DNA of 64,000 nucleotides. It comes from Diphasiastrum complanatum (taxonomy: Eukaryota > Streptophyta > Lycopodiopsida > Lycopodiales > Lycopodiaceae). Under the pieces are notes generated by a model. That model was given only the letters and a program-made list of their open reading frames with translations, was not told the origin of the DNA and did no database searches. Each line of letters begins with the position of its first letter. Position 1 is the first letter of the stretch. The position numbers and the translations under genes are program-made. The stretch spans positions 28,726,340-28,790,339 of the forward strand of contig CM055111.1 of assembly GCA_029204225.1 (NCBI GenBank). Direction: 5' to 3'. Below, one piece after another: positions 47,129 through 59,525 of this stretch.

Positions 47129-50100
47129 TTGGCCCGTAGGAGACAAGCCAAGAGTAGGGCTTTGCCAGCATGTAGTATAGGCACTGCAGGTGTGTCCCTA
47201 CGTAGCGATGGTATATTGACTTTAGATGCCAGTGTACAATCACTGAGCAGTGGTGTAGTAGAGCACATCGGGAGTAGCGAAACCAGTTTGGTTGTAGGTG
47301 TGCCTCCACATAGCTATCCGTTGACATTACACCATGTCATGGTACCATCACCTCAACGTCTTGCTATAGAGTTTGTTGGAAGTAGTGCATTTTCATCAGA
47401 CTATAGGAGTCCATCCACCCAGTTTAGGTCATCCGAGATAGGGGTAGCAATGGAGAGGGTAGAGTTGGTTACACCTAAACATGTTCGTAGTAATCTTTCA
47501 TATTTGACTCCTGAAGCAGAATCTAGAAGTGAGAGGAAGAGGGGGATTCATCGTAGGTATATGGCAAAACGTAAAGCCAGGGCTTTGCAATTTACCATTC
47601 AGGAAGAGGAAGAGGATACACATTCGACGTCCCATGATGATATCAGAAGAGAGACTGATATATTGGGTGTAGGATTGATTACGCATGTTACATTGGATTC
47701 GATTTCCAATGTTGATGTTATGGAGGGGGTAGACTCTACGACAACAATGTTTGTTACACCCGAACATGTGCGTAATCACCCATCATATAGGACTCCATAA
47801 GTAGAATCCAGATCAGCTAGGAGTAGAAGGTTGAATCATAGGTACCAAGCTAAGCGAAGACTTCGGACCTTGCGTTTGTCTTCGCAAAACCCCGTAGTCA
47901 CAGAAGTCTCACACTCTAGACGGGGTCATTTTGAAGTAGCTAGATCGCTTCAAAAACCAGCATGCCATGATCTTGGAGAGATGGAATTTGTGTGCGGTCA
48001 TTGTTCGGCCCTAAGATGAAAAGCAGAAAAAAAAAATAGCTCTTTATGTTGCATGAAAGGCAAGGTGTGTTTGCCTTTGATGCCATCACCGCCTCTTTAT
48101 CTCCTTAATATGTACACGTCTTCTGATGACGTGGGAGCTCATTTTAGAAAACACGTCCGGAGTTATTATAACTCCTTGGCCTTTGCATCTCTTGGGGTGA
48201 ATCTAGATAGATCCACTGCCAACTCCGTAGGCGGCGTGTATACATTTAGAGTGTCTACCCGGTTGTATCATCATATTGTGGTTTGTTGTCTTTAGATAGA
48301 CCTTCATTTTCGCAGATCTACATCATGGATGGTGATGATTTGCAATTAGATCAGAGATTATCTCTGAATCCCGATCTTAGGCGTGACGTTCTCTCCCTTT
48401 TGCAAAGCATGATGATGGATGTGAATCCATTTGCGCAACGTTTTAAGAATGTTGCTCGAATCATGCGAGAAAACTTCACAAAGGATATTCGACTTTGCAT
48501 AGTGTCTGGTTGTTCACAGAGTAGAGCGACTAGATAGTTCAATGATCCTACGAGCAATGAGATTGTAGTGCTTATGCCTATAGATGATACACCAAGTGAC
48601 GGAATGCATGACATCATATTGCATTCCATTCAGGATGATTTGCAACATATCACAGAGCGTCATTCATCGTATGATGCCTTGCATTTTGTCCTCCTCTTTC
48701 CTTATGGTATTGATGGGTGGTATCAGGGGATTCCACATATGTGTATGAGAGATGTTGCACGTGGTGATGATGACGACGTATGTGATGGTATACATTCAGA
48801 TGTTCCTGAAGAGCAATTAGAGGGCAGACACAAAGTTGTCACCATTCGAGAGTTTTACAGCTACCATTTACAGGTACAAGCGGAGCATGTTTCACCTATA
48901 CATTTGGGTGGAAGGTTGTTGCAAGAGTATATGTGTGACATGGTAGCAAAGATGGTGCAAAACAACATGAACTACATCTATAACAATCGAGATAGATTTC
49001 GTAGAGAGATTCGCAGTGGCATCGTTGATGCCCTTGGAGCTCATTCCGCCAGGGACATAGGGCAGTGAACAATCCTGCCATCATCTTATATCGGTTCACC
49101 GCGTCATATGCATCAGTAGTACCAGGATGCTATGGTTGTCATTAGGGAGTTGGGTTCTCCCGATTTGTTTATCACAATGACGGCGAACCCAAATTGGTCA
49201 GAAATGAGGAGGGAGTTGAGATTTCGGCAGACACCTGCAGATAGGCTCGATTTGGTGTCGAGGGTTTATAGCATGAAGCTTCAACATTTGATTGATTTGT
49301 TGAAGAAGGATGGAATATCTGGGCGCATTATAGGAAGGCTTCATGTTGTAGAGTTTCATAAGAGAGGATTTCCCCATGCCCACCTATTGATTATATTGGA
49401 GGAGCGGAGCAAACCCATCATTGTTGGAGATTACGATCGTATCGTATGCGCAGAGATTCCTGTGAGGGGAGATGATCCGGAGTTGTACGAGATAGTGAGG
49501 ACATGTATGATGCACGACCCATGCGGAACAACTTTTCCAAATGCACCGTGCATGAAGGATGGAAGATGCTCGAAGAACTACCCAAGGAATTTTGTTGATG
49601 AAACATCGATAGTGAATGGGTATCTTTTGTATAGGCATACAGACAATGGAGAGAAGGTCAAGTCTCATGGAATAGATTTAGATAACGGGTGGGTAGTACT
49701 GTACAACAGATGGTTGACACTACATTTTCAGTGTCACGTCAACGTAGAGATATGTGTACATATACGTAGTGTGAAGTATTTGTACAAGGGACCAGATATG
49801 ATTACGGCAGAGGCTATGGGTGGTGGTGGTCAGACAGTTGCGCCAATGAATGAGATAGAGTAATTTTTGAATGCTCGATATTTCTTTGTGAGTGAGGCTT
49901 GCTGACGACTATTTGGGCTTTCTATGGGTGCTCATAAGCCAGTTGTGACTCGATTGGCAGTTCATCTGGCTGGACAAGAGTTGGTATACTTTACTGAGGG
50001 AGCCAATTTAGAGGAGGTCGTAGAAGGTCATTCGAGTACCACTTTGACAACTTTTTTTATACTGAATAGAAGTGGAGATTTGAAGGCCCGAGAGTTGTTG

Positions 50101-50640
50101 TTGTACCAAGACTTGCCACGATTATACGTTTACAACAGGAGAGTGCGAAGGTGGACCTGTAGAATCAATGCACAGTCCATTTCGGCCATTGGACGTATGT
50201 ATTTTGTCCATCCATCTGAAGGAAAGCAATTTTATTTGCGAATTCTTTTGGCTCATGTAAGAGGTGCAAAAAGTTTTGAGGACTTGCACACAATCGACGG
50301 TGAGTTGTTTTGTCGTTCATAAATGCTTGCAAGCATAGACTTCTTATCAACGATGCGATGGAATGAAGTGATTCCCTGCTGGAGGCAGTGTCATGAGGGA
50401 CTCCGTCACAACTTCGGCTCATGTTCGTCGTACTTCTCCTTTCTGACCCATCATTAGATCTTTGGACGAGTATAGAGCCCCATTTAGTAGAGGATTATGC
50501 GGAGGAGTTAGGATAGCCAGTAACGTGTGAGACCGTTACTGTGAGTCAAATTTTGGTAGATAGGGCTCTTCTAAACATGGAGATGCACATGCAGGAATCG
50601 GGAAAGTCGTTGACAAATTTTGGCTTCACACTTCCCAATA
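47129..50640 (+). mobile_element. Helitron Rep half (plus strand), decayed
   Basis: Plus-strand remains of a RepHel protein. Parts: an Arg-rich N-terminal region with a repeated segment (47470-47600 and 47755-47880); the CGHC...CC...GKVCLPLMPSPPLYL block (about 47990-48110); FLLFPYGIDGWYQG-like sequence near 48695; and the Rep domain from 49132 (MTANPNWSEM, then VVEFHKRGFPHAHLL with the metal-binding HxH at 49375-49383). After it come CMKDGRCSKNYP and the RVRRWTCRINAQ block to 50322. About 3-4 frame breaks or stops interrupt it. Where plant Helitrons read KYxxKYxxKG with two catalytic tyrosines, this copy reads KYLYKG (about 49774-49791), so the tyrosine pair is lost or shortened. The 5'-TC and 3'-CTRR hairpin ends were not found. 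Confidence 0.85.
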
Positions 50641-51270
50641 GCGATGTCGAGTTTTCTCCACTATTTCGCGAGGAGATATTTCTCGATGACCATCTCCAAT
50701 ACTCAACAAATACTCTGCGAACCTCGACTGCTCGTTCCTATCGGCTCCTTCCACACCCATAACACGCATGTTCATTGATAGTTTGTGCACTTCCATATAT
50801 TTCCACAAACGTGAACACTTCAGTGAAGCGCTCACAATTTGTGCACGACTGCCCCGTCGTACCACCGGGAGCACCTGACGGAAATCACCACCAAAAATGA
50901 TCGGAATCCCTCCAAATGGAGTATTAATACCCAATATGTCCCGTAGAGACCGATCCACACACTCAATGGCATACTTATGTACCATGGGAGTCTCATCCCA
51001 AATAATAAGTCGACATGCCATCAAAAGCTTACCTAACGGAGACTGTTTCGAGATGTTGCAGGTCGAGCTTTCATTCAATTCCGTCGGAGGAATCCTAAAT
51101 CTAGAGTGCGCGGTCCTACCACCTTTCATTAACAATGCAGCGATCCCCGATGATGCAACTGCCAGTGCTATCCAACCTTGTGCACGCACGTACGATAGCA
51201 TGACACTATAGAGAAACGTCTTACCTGTACCACCCGGACCATCTATCCATACACACATGTACACACACAT
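50640..51270 (-). pseudogene. Helitron helicase fragment, inverted
   Basis: The minus strand encodes a PIF1-like superfamily 1 helicase N-terminal half: Walker A GPGGTGKTFLY (about 51240-51208), SSGIAALLMKGGRTAHS, Walker B IIWDETPM (near 51000) and motif III GGDFRQVLPV. It ends after SIGDGHRE near 50640. In an intact Helitron this follows the Rep half on the same strand. Here it is flipped, and the joint at about 50640 falls just after plus-strand ALLNMEMHMQESGKSL. The later helicase motifs (IV-VI) are absent. The 214-codon frame itself is open. It could instead come from a second Helitron copy or a host PIF1 gene, but the position argues for one rearranged element. Confidence 0.8.
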
Positions 51271-51444
51271 TCCATTTCTTCCATGCCAATGAATGTGAAT
51301 ACTCTATGTGAATTTTTAGGATAGTGATTGTATATATTAATAGCTAATAAGACATCATAGAACAATCTCGAGCTCTCGATGGACTGTTGCAAATAGTTGA
51401 GAGTGCAAGCAAGTAATTAGAATGTGCATTGCTTATGAAATTTT

Positions 51445-51795
51445 TTGGAAAACTTGAATTTTTTGGAAGACTCGAATTTTTAGAACGACTCGAATTTTTA
51501 GAATGACTCGAATTTTTGGAAAGACTCGAATTTTTTTTTATGACTCGAATTTTTCTAATGTCTCGAATTTGGTGGCCCTAAACCCTAAACCCTAAACGAC
51601 TCAAATTTCTAGAATGACTCGAGTTTTTGTAAAGACACGAATTATTTGATGACTCGAATTTGATGACATGAATTATTTGATAGCTCAAATTTTTTCCAAG
51701 ACTCGAATTTTTCCCAAGACTCGATTTTTCTCAAGACTCGAAATTCTCGATGACTCGAATTTTTCTCAACACTTGAATTTTTTCTAGACTCGAAT
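51445..51795. repeat. GACTCGAATTTTT minisatellite
   Basis: About 16 or more degenerate copies of a 15-20 bp unit centred on GACTCGAATTTTT, with variable spacers. It is interrupted at 51576-51597 by three telomere-like CCCTAAA units. Confidence 0.85.
51576..51597 (+). repeat. Interstitial telomere-like repeat
   Basis: CCCTAAACCCTAAACCCTAA then AC: three units of the plant telomere repeat in the middle of the minisatellite. Confidence 0.85.
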
Positions 51796-51810
51796 GGACG
51801 ACCACGTACA

Positions 51811-51989
51811 TACACACACACACACATCAACCATCCATCAACGATCATCGACTTTCCTCCTAAATCATCGCTACTCGCCCGTCAATGACATACTGAATTT
51901 TCAAATCATCGGCCGCCACCTAGATCGGCCGTCATTGCCCATCAACGACGAGCACTCACAACTAGTATACACACACACACACACACACA
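51811..51989. repeat. Two (AC)n tracts
   Basis: AC arrays at 51811-51826 and 51968-51989, about 140 bp apart, each followed by ATCAA. Confidence 0.8.
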
Positions 51990-53589
51990 TCAATTTATTG
52001 CTTATTGCTCTCGGGTTGAATCAATCTATCTCCATGTGGGGTCTGCATCATTAGGGGGGGAGAGTGTGTGTGCATTGAAAGAGGGATATAAATACATAAT
52101 TTCTTTCTTTTTAGAGAGAGAGAGAGTGTGTGTGTCTCCATTAAGTTAGGCTTTCCAAAATATCCCTCGGAAAGACAACTTTATATTATCTTCTCACTCT
52201 AAAAACTCCTAGAGCAATTATGGATTATTCTCGCAAATGCAAGGCATATCGATCACCTAGCATGATAGATTTATCTCCTTGTTGTTGCTTGATTTGGTTG
52301 GACTGCACATGGCTCTAGAGCGTCTACTCAAACACTACAAACCATGCGATTGAAAAAGTTTTACTTCAACAAATATCATCCTCATACAATATATCAGTGG
52401 TTGCAGTGAATTACAGCATAGTTATGAGCAAAGAGTGGTGCAAACAAGCAAGCAAGGGACAACCCCAAGCCTCCACTCCTTTAATAATACCAAGTAACGT
52501 GCTTCATTCAAAGTAGTGACCTTAAAGGACCAAGTCAATGTCATATTGAATGCACCTTCTTGATCATGCCTAGTGTGTGATGCTCCAATTAGGACCAATA
52601 ACCACCAATTGGTTTAGACTCATATTCAAGCCCAATTGAAAGGTTGTCTACTACCTTAAGGCTAGATGTGCCCTATCAAGAAGGGTATGCTATGTGGCTG
52701 ACGCCATTCATGAACTTATCTGTTGTTGGTTGTTTTGTCAATGAATGCTTGGTTAATATGACGCTAAGTAGTTTCACTTGTAATGTGATAGATGGTTTGG
52801 CAAGTTAATCTTTCTAAATTGGCATTATGTGCAAACATATATTGGATGGAATGAATAGGCTTAATGTTGATTGGGCAATCCACTTTGAGCCTCATGCCAT
52901 TGAGGTGGTAGCACAACATTACACATAAAAAAAAAGCCTCTTAATTAATCAATGACGTGGGCAAGGGTGTTGCTAGAAACAAGGACCAAATTAGAACCTT
53001 GTTGAATCCATGTGTTGCCTATAAAAGTGCAAGGACAAGTTGACTCAATAAGTAGGATGTTTGTCGGTAATGAGACTCCTAAGTCAAGGTTTTACCAGAA
53101 AGGGTGTAAGCACAAGTAGACCTCGTCGAGTCGACATGGCACACAAGTCGAGATGTGTCCAAGTGTAGCAACCCAATGTAAGTATGTGAAAGTATGTCAT
53201 AACTCAAATGAGATACATATTGCATAACATTTTGTACAAAACTATTGAGTCAATGTCTTATCCACTCAAGTCAACAATAAGTGTGAGGATAAGTAACAAA
53301 AGTTATCCAAGCATTTCTCTTGTTCAATTCTTTTATCTGTAGATGTAAGCACAAAAAGTACTTGCAGTGCAGGATTGGTTGTCGAAACCGTTCAATAAGT
53401 GTAACGAGCTCGTGATGTTGCTCAATGTGGTGCTCCCAATGTGATTGAGTGTGAATGCCCTTAGCGATGTTGATTTACCTCTTTAGTAATGCAAGTGTTA
53501 TTTGAGACAATGAGTTCGTAAATTGTTATGGCACAAACAATTTTAGTCATTTTGACACTTTAGGCAAATCAAGCCTCATATATGTGAAA
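51990..53589. other. No gene seen
   Basis: A short GAGA/GTGT tract near 52113-52135, then unique-looking sequence. Short frames only, no recognised domain. Confidence 0.4.
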
Positions 53590-53985
53590 GTTGTTGGATT
53601 TCATTCCTTAAATCATTTTGTAATGTGGAACTACTCTGCAGTTTTACTCTCATTGTCGAGACAATGTCAAAGAATTCGAGACCGTCTACAGAAATACACA
53701 TATTGTCAACACTGTGTCAAATAGACCTAAAATGATTATTCGAGGGTTTCAAATAACGACTTCAGCAGTGGAGTCTTATCCACTACATATTTTGGGTCCA
53801 ATCTCGTAGCTCCACGTGGCACCTACCAGGTGGATAACGGTGCATTCTGTTAGAGATGTGCTATCAACAACTATAAATAGATCAGCATATTAGTTCATTT
53901 TATTCGTCAATGAAGTTCAATCAATTTAGTACAAATTTTTCTTCTTTTCCTCTCTCTCTCTCTCTCTCTCTCTATGTTCTGCCAT
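53590..53985 (+). promoter_or_regulatory. TATA-bearing sequence, possible relic LTR
   Basis: The segment begins near TGTTGGATTTC (53602). It contains CTATAAATAG (53871-53880), a (CT)n run (53951-53974), and then near 53988 AGGTATAGAGTGGTC, reminiscent of a decayed tRNA-iMet primer site. This arrangement suggests a solo or relic LTR, or a plain promoter. No second copy is in the window. Confidence 0.25.
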
Positions 53986-54069
53986 AGGTATAGAGTGGTC
54001 ATTAATAAGCTATTGCGATTAGAGTTTGTGTATGAGCAAAATTTATGGCATAATTAGATGATGTATTTA

Positions 54070-54951
54070 TCACCATTCACCAATACATACTGCATTTGAG
54101 AATTTGACACATGACTTGTCTTGTTGATGACAATGCTGATATGAAGATGCTAGACTCTTCAATCTCACCTTCGTCGACAAGGTTACTTGCTTGCTTTGGT
54201 TTTCCCTTGCCTGATGAAGATGACAATGCTGATATGAAGATGCTAGAGTCTTCAATCTCACCTTCGTCGACAAGGTTACCTGCTTGCTTTGGTTTTCCCA
54301 TGCTTGATTTCGCCAAAAAATTTCGACATTCACTCTTCCAATGGCCCTTTTTGTCACAATGGAAGCATTTGCCCTTCTTCTTGGTCTTTCTGGATGATCC
54401 CTCATCCTCATTAGTCATGGCAAATTGTTGCATAGACTTCTTCTTGCCCTTGCCTTTACCTTGTTTTTGGCATGTTGCAAGTGCTTGATCGTCAGTATTT
54501 TGACATCTAGCTTTCACCATTTCTCGTCATTGCTCCTCCTACATCAAGATTCTTATGAGCTCGTCAAAGGTTGGAAATCTTTCTCTTGATGTTATCCCAC
54601 TCACAAACATCTGATAAGGTTCTACAATGCCGCATAATGCATTGTACATCAGCTCAACATCATGTATGCGCTCACCAATAGGATGTAGTTCATCCCCCAT
54701 TGTCTTGATTCTAGTCATGTACGTCTGAATGTGCTCTCCTTGTTCCATTCGGGCACTATTCAGCTTTGACTTCAGAATTATAATCCTTGATGGATTTGAT
54801 GTCTCAAACTGCTCCTTAAGCACATCCCATGCCTGTCTAGATGCAATGGCATCACTTATGTGGGTAATGATGTGGTTTCACTGACAAGTTGATGAAGGTC
54901 AAAGCTCTCATAGCCTTCCTGTCAAACACTTTAATGTCCGCTTCATTTGGC
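54070..54951 (-). mobile_element. Ty1/copia gag fragment, minus strand
   Basis: The minus-strand translation shows a copia gag of the UBN2 type (LKSKLNSARMEQGEHIQTYM, then RFPTFDELIRILM) and a basic region with the knuckle CFHCDKKGHWKSEC. It ends in an acidic tail (NLVDEGEIEDSSIFISALSS). It is the same family as the plus-strand element that starts at 54952 and abuts it head to head. It is broken; only gag is present. It carries an in-frame 93-bp tandem duplication (54127-54312). Confidence 0.8.
54127..54312. repeat. 93-bp tandem duplication in the copia gag fragment
   Basis: Two near-identical units start at 54127 and 54220. Each encodes the GKPKQA.NLVDEGEIE segment, so the duplication adds 31 codons in frame. 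The plus-strand copy has a single unit. Confidence 0.9.
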
Positions 54952-55169
54952 ATAAGGATCAGTTGGCCTCGCCACGAGGCAAGTCGACAGGACACACGTC
55001 TTGCCAGCGGCAACTTGGGTCATGCATGGGTTGCCTGAGTGAACAACTATATGTACAGTGTAATTTCATTTTGAGAAATACAGTTGCTATGTGAGCTTGC
55101 TGTGGAGAGTGTTTTCTGTCTGTGTTACTGTGTAGCATGATCTGTGTTCCTGTGCAAAGCAAATTCTAA
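54952..55169 (+). repeat. 5' LTR (part) of the copia element
   Basis: Matches 59578-59795 with about 14 differences in 218 bases. The outer 50 bases seen in the 3' LTR are not present; the inverted gag fragment lies there instead. Confidence 0.85.
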
Positions 55170-58100
55170 GTTGGTATTAGAGTAGTACAGGGAGTGTACA
55201 TAGTATAGCATCGTTGTTGAAGAGAGCTTCGAGAGAACTGTCTTCTGAGAGTTTGGGGCTTACGATGGGTTGAAGACGGAAAGAGAAGCACTGGTGCATG
55301 GTTTCCAGTCTATAAAGGCTTGCCAAGCTCAGCATAGGGATTGGTAACCTGTGCATAGCATCAGACAGGGTAAAACTTGGTGAAAAATTGACAATTTCAA
55401 AGCCAGTTGAAAATTGAAACCGGGTTTGGGATTACGGTTTTCTACACATAACTGGTGATTTCTTCGTTGTTTGTGCACCGTTTTAGATGTCGTAAGGACA
55501 GGAAGCTAATTATATTGTCAACCATCCATGGAGAGATTTTGAGATTTATGTCAGAGATTTGTCTACAGACAGTTAACCTAGCAGATTTGCGGTAAAAGGT
55601 GAAAAAAAACCACTTTGTCAAGTTGAGCTAAAATCACCATTTCTCCATGGAATTTCATGATTGAACAATCTACAGATTTGGTATCAGTAGGACAACCTTG
55701 GTCCAGGCCTTAGATCGTGCTCAAATCAATCTAAAAACGAGTTTGATCATGCAACAGGTAGCTTAGGGAGGCGCGATCGTAGATAGGGAGGCCGCGGGTA
55801 TGTTCGCGCGTGGAACCAAGGCAAAACCGTAGTGCTTTGGAGTGGACAGTGGGAGCGGAATAGCATCAGGAAAAAAATTGCCAACCTTTGATGAGCTCAT
55901 AGGAATCTTGATGCAGGAAGAGCAACGGTGAGAAATGGTGAAAGCTAGACGTCAAAATATTGAAGATCAAGCACTTGCGACACGCCAAAAACAAGGCAAG
56001 GGCAAGGGCAAGAAGAAGTCTAAACAACAATTTGCCAAGACTCAGGAGGATGAGGGATCTTCCAGTAAGACCAAGAAGAAAGGCAAGTGCTTCCATTGTG
56101 GTAAAAAGGGCCATTGGAAGAGTGAATGTCGCAAATTCCTGGCGGAACAAAACAACGGAAAACCAAAGCAAGCAGGTAACCTTGTCGATGAGGGTGAGAT
56201 TAAAGACTCTAGCATCTTCATATCTGCATTGTCATCTAATCAAGATAATCAAGCGCGGTATATTGACTCGGGAGCCACAAGACACATGACAGGTAACAAG
56301 AATTGGTTCAGTAGCTTGAAAGTGTTGGATAATGGAACGTCTGTTTCACAAGCAAATGGTGAGGTGTGCAAGATCAAGGGGATAGGCACCGTTTCAATCC
56401 AACTACCTGATGACAAAAGCAGGATGATCAAGGAGGTACTTTACGTACCAGGTTTGAAGAAAAATCTACTTTCTGTTGGAGTCATTACTGATCAAAACTT
56501 GAAAGTAGAATTTGCCCATGATCGTTGCTCTGTGAAGGATATGAACCAAAAGTTCAAAGTTATTGTGGATGGAGTAAGAGAGCCCAATACAAAATTGTAA
56601 AGGTTGAATGCTACAATCAAGGGGCAACATGGATTTGTACCATCCATTCCATCGCAAACTAAGTTGTGACATAAGAGGCTTGGTCACTTGAAGTTGGGAA
56701 GCCTCAGTTTGATGAGAAGATTGGAGATGGTAACATGATTGCCTACCATAGAAGATCACTTGAAATCGATGTGCGAATCTTGTGTATATGGGAAGCAGCA
56801 TCAAGAGAAGTTCAATAAAGGGGGTGTTGCAAGAGCAAAGAACATTTTGGATTTAATCCACACAGACTTATGCGGGCCTATGAGGACCATGTCCTTAGGT
56901 AAAGCCTTCTATTTTATGACCTTTATTGATGATATGTCACGTAAGACGTGGATCTACTTCTTGAAGAAGAAATTAGATGCATTTGACAACTTCAAGAGCT
57001 TCAAAGCATTGGTAAAAAATCAAACAGGTAGGAAGATCAAAGTCCTAAGATCAAATAGTGGAGGTGAGTACAAGTCTAATGACTTCAATGATCTTTGTGA
57101 TCAATGTGGGATTAAAAGACAATTTACGCAAGCTCATACTCCTGCTTTCAATGGTGTAGTTGAGCGCAAGAATCGTACAATTGTGGAAAGTGCCAGATCT
57201 ATGCTAGCTGAGATGAAACTACCAAAAGATTTTTGGTCAGAAGCATGCAGTACGGCAGTCTATCTTCAAAATAGAAGTCCTACCATTGCCATACCAAAGA
57301 TAACACTTGAGGAAGCATTCATGAAGAAGAAGCCAAAGGTGAACCATTTGCGAATCTTTGGATGTAAGGCCTTTGTACACATTCCTAAGGAAGAGACGTA
57401 AACTTGACATAAAAGCTATCGAGTCTATATTCCTAGGATAAGATGATCATGTGAAGGGCTATAGCTGTTTTGATCCAGTGGAAAACAAAATCCATCTAGG
57501 CCGTGATGTTAAATTTGATGAATCCAAAATGTATGAAGACGAGGATGCTGAGAAGGTAGATACATCCAGTGGGAAAGATGGTATAGTGAGGATACCACCT
57601 GATGATGATCCATTCATTGACCTTCCAAGTGATGAAAAAGAGGATACATCTCAAGATACTACTACTCAACCTTAAGGGACAGGTTGGAGAGGTAGGGACA
57701 AACCTTTTGGTGCAAGAAGGATTGAGATTGCAGGTGACAAACACAAGGAGGGGGATACATTTTCACCAGGAAGCCGATCACCTAATAGGAAGCTCCCTAA
57801 GTGGTTTGAGAGATTGTTGGAGAGCCACGACATGGATGACTTTCCAGGATCATCTAGCCAAGGAGAGCTACGAAGACCAACAAGAGAGAAGACACAACCT
57901 GAAAGGTATGAAGCAAATTATCCTCTCTTATCTAGCATTATTCAAAGCAAAGAACCTTTGACTTATGGTGAGGCGAAGGATGATGATATTTGGGTCAAGG
58001 CCATGGAAGAGGAGATGGAGTCAATTGCTAAGCATAGCACATGGGACTTAGTAGAACCACCAGTTGGCAAAAAATCCATTGGTTGCAAATGGTTATAAAG

Positions 58101-59525
58101 GATTAAGTACCATGCAAATGGAAGTATAGCAAAGCACAAGGCAAGATTGGTGATCAAAGGGTATGCACAAAGTAAAGGCATCGACTATGAGGAGACCTTT
58201 GCGCTAGTATGTAAGTGGAATACTCTACGTCTACTTGTTGCTTTAGATTCACATTTTGGTTGGCCTTTGCATCAGATGGATGTGAAATCTGTTTTTCTAA
58301 ATGGTGAGTTAGAAAAAGAGGTGTTCATGGATCGACCTGAAGGCTTTGTAGCAAAGGGACATGAAAATAACGTATGTCGCTGGAAGAAAGCGCTTTATGG
58401 TCTTAAACAGGCACCACGTGCACGGTATAGCAGGGCTGATGCCTACTTTTGTTCAAAGGGAATGGTGAGAACACATTCTGATCCAAATCTATATGTCTTA
58501 TGCTTTGATGGTATGGTTGCTTTGATTGCTCTTTATGTTGATGACTTGATTATTATAGGAAATAATCAAGGGATGATAGATATGATCAAGAAAGATCTCA
58601 TGGAACATTCGAGATGACAGATCTCAGTCTGATGCATTATTTCCTTGGAGTAGAGGTGTGGCAAAAAGGACACGAAGTGGGTTTAACACAGGTGAAGTAT
58701 GTCAAAGAGTTGCTGCACAGGTTTAGGTTGCCGGATTGCAAACCAGTGAATACTCCTATTGAACTAGGTAAAAAGCTTTCTAAGCTTGATGAGTCACAGT
58801 GATTTGATGCTATGTTGTATAGGCAGTTAGTAGGAGCTTGATTTACCTTACCATGACTAGACCATATATATGCTATGATGTTGGCATTATAAGTCAATTT
58901 ATGGCAACACCTATGGAAATGCATTGGAAGGCAGCTAAACGTACTTTGTTATGTGAAAGGCACTTCAGAGTATGGCTTGATTTATAGGAAGCATGATGGT
59001 TTACCTGAGTTGTGTGGCTATGTGGATGCGGATTGGAGAGGTGACTATGATGATCATAGATCCACCACAGGGTATGTATTCCAATTTTTTGGTAGTTGTT
59101 TTTCCTGGTCTAGTAAGAAGCAAAGTACAATTGCTCTATCCACCACAGAAACAGAGTATAAGGCAATGTGTAGTGCAGCACAAGAAGCTATATGGTTGAG
59201 ACAAATCTTGGAAGAAGTTGGCATGAAGCAGAAAAATCCGACGCGACAGTCAGAGTGGCATTCAGCTAGCAAAGAATCCAGTGTTTCATGCGAGAACTAA
59301 ACACATTGAGATTCAGTATCACTTTATATGTGAGACGCTGCTGAGTCGTGAAATTCATGTTGTTCATCGTAGCACAGAAGAACAACTAGCTGATATTTTC
59401 ACTAAGGCACTTGTTGGAGAAAAGTTTGATAAGTTTAGATCAAAGCTTTATGTACTTAAAGTTTGTTGACTTTTAAGCTATGTATATGAATGTATAAAAA
59501 GTAGACTCTACTTTCAGGGAGAGAG

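Noticed and set aside
50626-51270. A host PIF1 helicase gene on the minus strand
   Set aside because: It abuts Helitron Rep sequence at the expected fusion point and lacks motifs IV-VI, so a Helitron remnant is more likely.
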